Assembly (NCBI RefSeq): GCF_923079645.1
Contig: NZ_CAKLPY010000007.1
Coordinates: 1-64,000, forward strand
Direction of reading: 5' to 3'
From: Emticicia aquatica
Lineage (GTDB): Bacteria > Bacteroidota > Bacteroidia > Cytophagales > Spirosomataceae
DNA: 64,000 bases
Below the pieces are notes generated by a model that searched no databases, was not told the origin of the DNA, and worked only from the letters and a program-made list of their open reading frames with translations. A program made the position numbers and the translations under genes. How positions within the stretch are numbered: position 1 is the stretch's first letter; every line of letters starts with the position of its first letter. Of this stretch, positions 62,346 through 64,000 are shown in pieces.

Positions 62346-63542
62346 TTGAAAATACGATTATTAACGCTGATACTTTTTGCTAGTTTTCAGTCATTTTCAC
62401 AAAAAAATACAATGACAACCGCTATCGAATTCAGACGACATATTCATGCCAATCCCGAACTTTCAACTGGTGAGAAAAAAACCAGTGATTACGTAGTTTC
62501 GGAACTAAAAAAGTTGGGCATCAAAAAAATCCATCATGGATTTTCCATGCACTCAATTTTGGCAGAAATTGATGGAAATGAGTCTGGCCCAACAATCTTA
62601 TTTCGTTGTGAATTAGATGCTTTGCCTATTCAAGAAGAGAGTAATTTTGCTCACCGTTCAACCATTGAAGAGGTTTCGCATCAATGTGGTCACGATGGAC
62701 ACGCTGCCACAATGTTTCGTTTTGCCCAGAAATTAATGGAAATTCCTTTGAAGAAAGGCAAAATTTTGTTGTTTTTTCAATCTGCAGAAGAAATTGGATC
62801 TGGGGCAAAAGCTGCCATTGAGTCGGGTATTTTTAAACAATTCCCAATAGATTACGCCTTTGCATTTCACAACTTCCCAGGTTTTCCGATGGGCGAAATT
62901 ATTGTTAAAAAAGGGCTTTTTACTCCTTGTGTAGAAAGTGGTATTTTTGAATTAATTGGCAAAACAAGTCATGCAGCCGAGCCATCGAAAGGTATAAATC
63001 CAGCTTTGGCGATAGCCGAAATCATACAGTATTTTGACTCACTAAACAATCCTGATAAAACAAGTACTGATTTTTTTGTTGCAACGCCAATTCATATCGA
63101 AATGGGCGAAAAAGCCTACGGAACTTCAGCAGGAAAAGCAACCATTGGTTACACTTTTCGCAACTGGGAAAATGAAAAATTTGATGCAATGAAAGCCAAA
63201 ATCATTCAGAAAGTAGATGAAGTTTCAAATAAATATAAACTTGAATTTTCTGCTAATTGGATTGAATCTTTCAATGCAAATAACAATAACGCTACTGCTT
63301 ACAATGAAGTGAAAATTGCTGCAAAAACGCAAAAATTTGATTTACTCGACCTCGAAAAACCATTTGAATTTGGCGAAGATTTCGGGCTTTTTACTAAGAA
63401 ATATAAAGGAGCAATGTTTGGCATTGGCTCTGGTATTAATCAAGCTCCACTTCACAGCTCAAAATTCGATTTTCCTGACGAATTACTCGAAATTGGCAGT
63501 TCAATGTTTTATCAAATGTCGAAACAAATTCTCAACAAATAA
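62346..63542 (+). CDS. Exported M20-family amidohydrolase (N-acyl amino acid / hippurate type)
   Basis: About 398 aa. A TTG at 62346 begins a signal peptide (ends QSFSQ); an earlier TTG at 62310 is part of a -7-like TATTTTG. Metal ligands and catalytic residues of M20D: HxD-type CELDALP, HQCGHDGHAA with the bridging Cys/His pair, QSAEEIGSGAKA (general base Glu) and the dimerisation region GKTSHAAEPSKGINPA, then APLHSSKFDF with the C-terminal His. Hydrolyses N-acyl amino acids; export is unusual for the group. ORF start is the weak point of this call. Confidence 0.85.
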   Translation: MKIRLLTLILFASFQSFSQKNTMTTAIEFRRHIHANPELSTGEKKTSDYVVSELKKLGIKKIHHGFSMHSILAEIDGNESGPTILFRCELDALPIQEESNFAHRSTIEEVSHQCGHDGHAATMFRFAQKLMEIPLKKGKILLFFQSAEEIGSGAKAAIESGIFKQFPIDYAFAFHNFPGFPMGEIIVKKGLFTPCVESGIFELIGKTSHAAEPSKGINPALAIAEIIQYFDSLNNPDKTSTDFFVATPIHIEMGEKAYGTSAGKATIGYTFRNWENEKFDAMKAKIIQKVDEVSNKYKLEFSANWIESFNANNNNATAYNEVKIAAKTQKFDLLDLEKPFEFGEDFGLFTKKYKGAMFGIGSGINQAPLHSSKFDFPDELLEIGSSMFYQMSKQILNK

Positions 63543-63589
63543 ACGAATCTGCTTGTTTGTGATATAAATTAAAGGACTTTTTTAAGAAA

Positions 63590-64000
63590 ATGCACGAAAT
63601 AGAACCAACTTATCACTGGCAAAAATATTACCAAGCAGAAAAAGATGCAAAGTCGCCATTTTATGGGCGTAATTACGGCAATGAGTATCAAAACACTATT
63701 TATGGTTATTATATTGACCCTTTTTGGGATGATATTGATTCTGAAACCCTATACTGCAAAATTTTGATTGTTGATTATCTTGAGCATTATGCCATTATCG
63801 AACTTTTTGGCGAATGGAACGATACTTTACACAATGATATTATGTTTTTAAAGCGAAGTGTGATTGATAAATTAGTCAAAAATGGTATCAATCAATTCAT
63901 TTTAATTGGAGAAAATATCTTTCAATTTCATGGTGGCGAAAACGATTATTACGAAGAATGGATGGACGATATTGAAGATGGCTGGATTGCCGCTGTCAGT
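63590..64000 (+). CDS. Conserved Bacteroidetes protein of unknown function (partial, runs off right edge)
   Basis: 137 codons from ATG 63590 to the window end, no stop. Acidic, aromatic-rich protein with phrases HWQKYYQAEKDAKSPFYGR, IVDYLEHYAIIELFGEW, NGINQFILIGENIFQFHGG and YYEEWMDDIEDGWIAA; this is a small conserved family often annotated as hypothetical in Bacteroidetes. No signal peptide or membrane segment. Follows the amidohydrolase gene by 47 bases on the same strand. Confidence 0.8.
   Translation, partial: MHEIEPTYHWQKYYQAEKDAKSPFYGRNYGNEYQNTIYGYYIDPFWDDIDSETLYCKILIVDYLEHYAIIELFGEWNDTLHNDIMFLKRSVIDKLVKNGINQFILIGENIFQFHGGENDYYEEWMDDIEDGWIAAVS

Noticed and set aside
1..64000. tRNA, rRNA, CRISPR arrays, prophage or insertion sequences
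   Set aside because: No cloverleaf-type T-arm sequences, spaced short repeats or transposase/integrase frames were noticed; the terminal inverted repeats seen are all terminators or operators.

Overview
The window is a 64 kb piece of an AT-rich Bacteroidetes chromosome, most likely from the Cytophagales (the Emticicia/Arcicella/Spirosoma-like part of the phylum). The reasons are family content (GH92, GH130, GH9, GH43 and GH79-like glycosidases, SusC-like TonB machinery, HemN, Bacteroidetes-type PurM and ArgH), lipoproteins with SxxC-type signals, a giant secreted Ig-like repeat protein of the type-IX-secretion kind, and many promoters of the Bacteroidetes form TTTG-N19-21-TAnnTTTG. No rRNA, tRNA, CRISPR array, insertion sequence or phage gene was seen. 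Genes are densely packed on both strands and separated by clear hairpin terminators.

Layout. 1-4326: N-terminal 1442 codons of a giant exported repeat protein that runs off the left edge. 4569-5948: first of four vanadium-haloperoxidase/PAP2-like secreted proteins. 6671-12614: housekeeping and metabolism (ArgH, GH130, exported cyanophycinase, PurM, a sigma-54 activator without a DNA-binding domain). 12852-18754: carotenoid desaturase, esterase, two tandem haloperoxidase-like genes, gamma-carbonic-anhydrase-like protein. 18914-22168: TonB receptor, DoxX and an unknown exported protein. 22306-25923: an outer-membrane barrel / haloperoxidase lipoprotein / barrel operon. Its upstream region shares a TTCC-N8-GGAA palindrome with the promoter of an XRE regulator at 27757. 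28275-33877: an Asn-layered coiled-coil protein, TauE/SafE permease, TRIC channel, DnaG, ArfB and a lipoprotein. 33930-38805: a purine/SAM-salvage group (NCS2 permease, exported MTA/SAH nucleosidase, PatB C-S lyase) and HemN with a Fur/PerR-like box. 38991-46246: PH-like/CbbX AAA protein, GH92, NrtR-type regulator, an orphan ABC ATPase, and MetK behind a structured leader. 46340-51642: an HxlR divergon with two near-identical promoter-operator units driving SDR, hydrolase, GH79-like glycosidase and quinone-reductase genes. 51872-64000: NlpC/P60 peptidase, PVC-type haem protein, GH43, a CE1-GH9 fusion enzyme, Ffh, an M20 amidohydrolase and a partial conserved protein.

How the genes fit together. 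Many secreted hydrolases point to a plant- or microbial-polysaccharide degrader. The most promising undescribed units are the barrel-haloperoxidase-barrel operon with its apparent XRE operator set, the HxlR divergon that joins redox enzymes to a glycosidase, the 8-heptad IxxNQxx coiled-coil protein, and the structured metK leader. All functional statements are from reading the sequence and family knowledge; no search or folding program was run.
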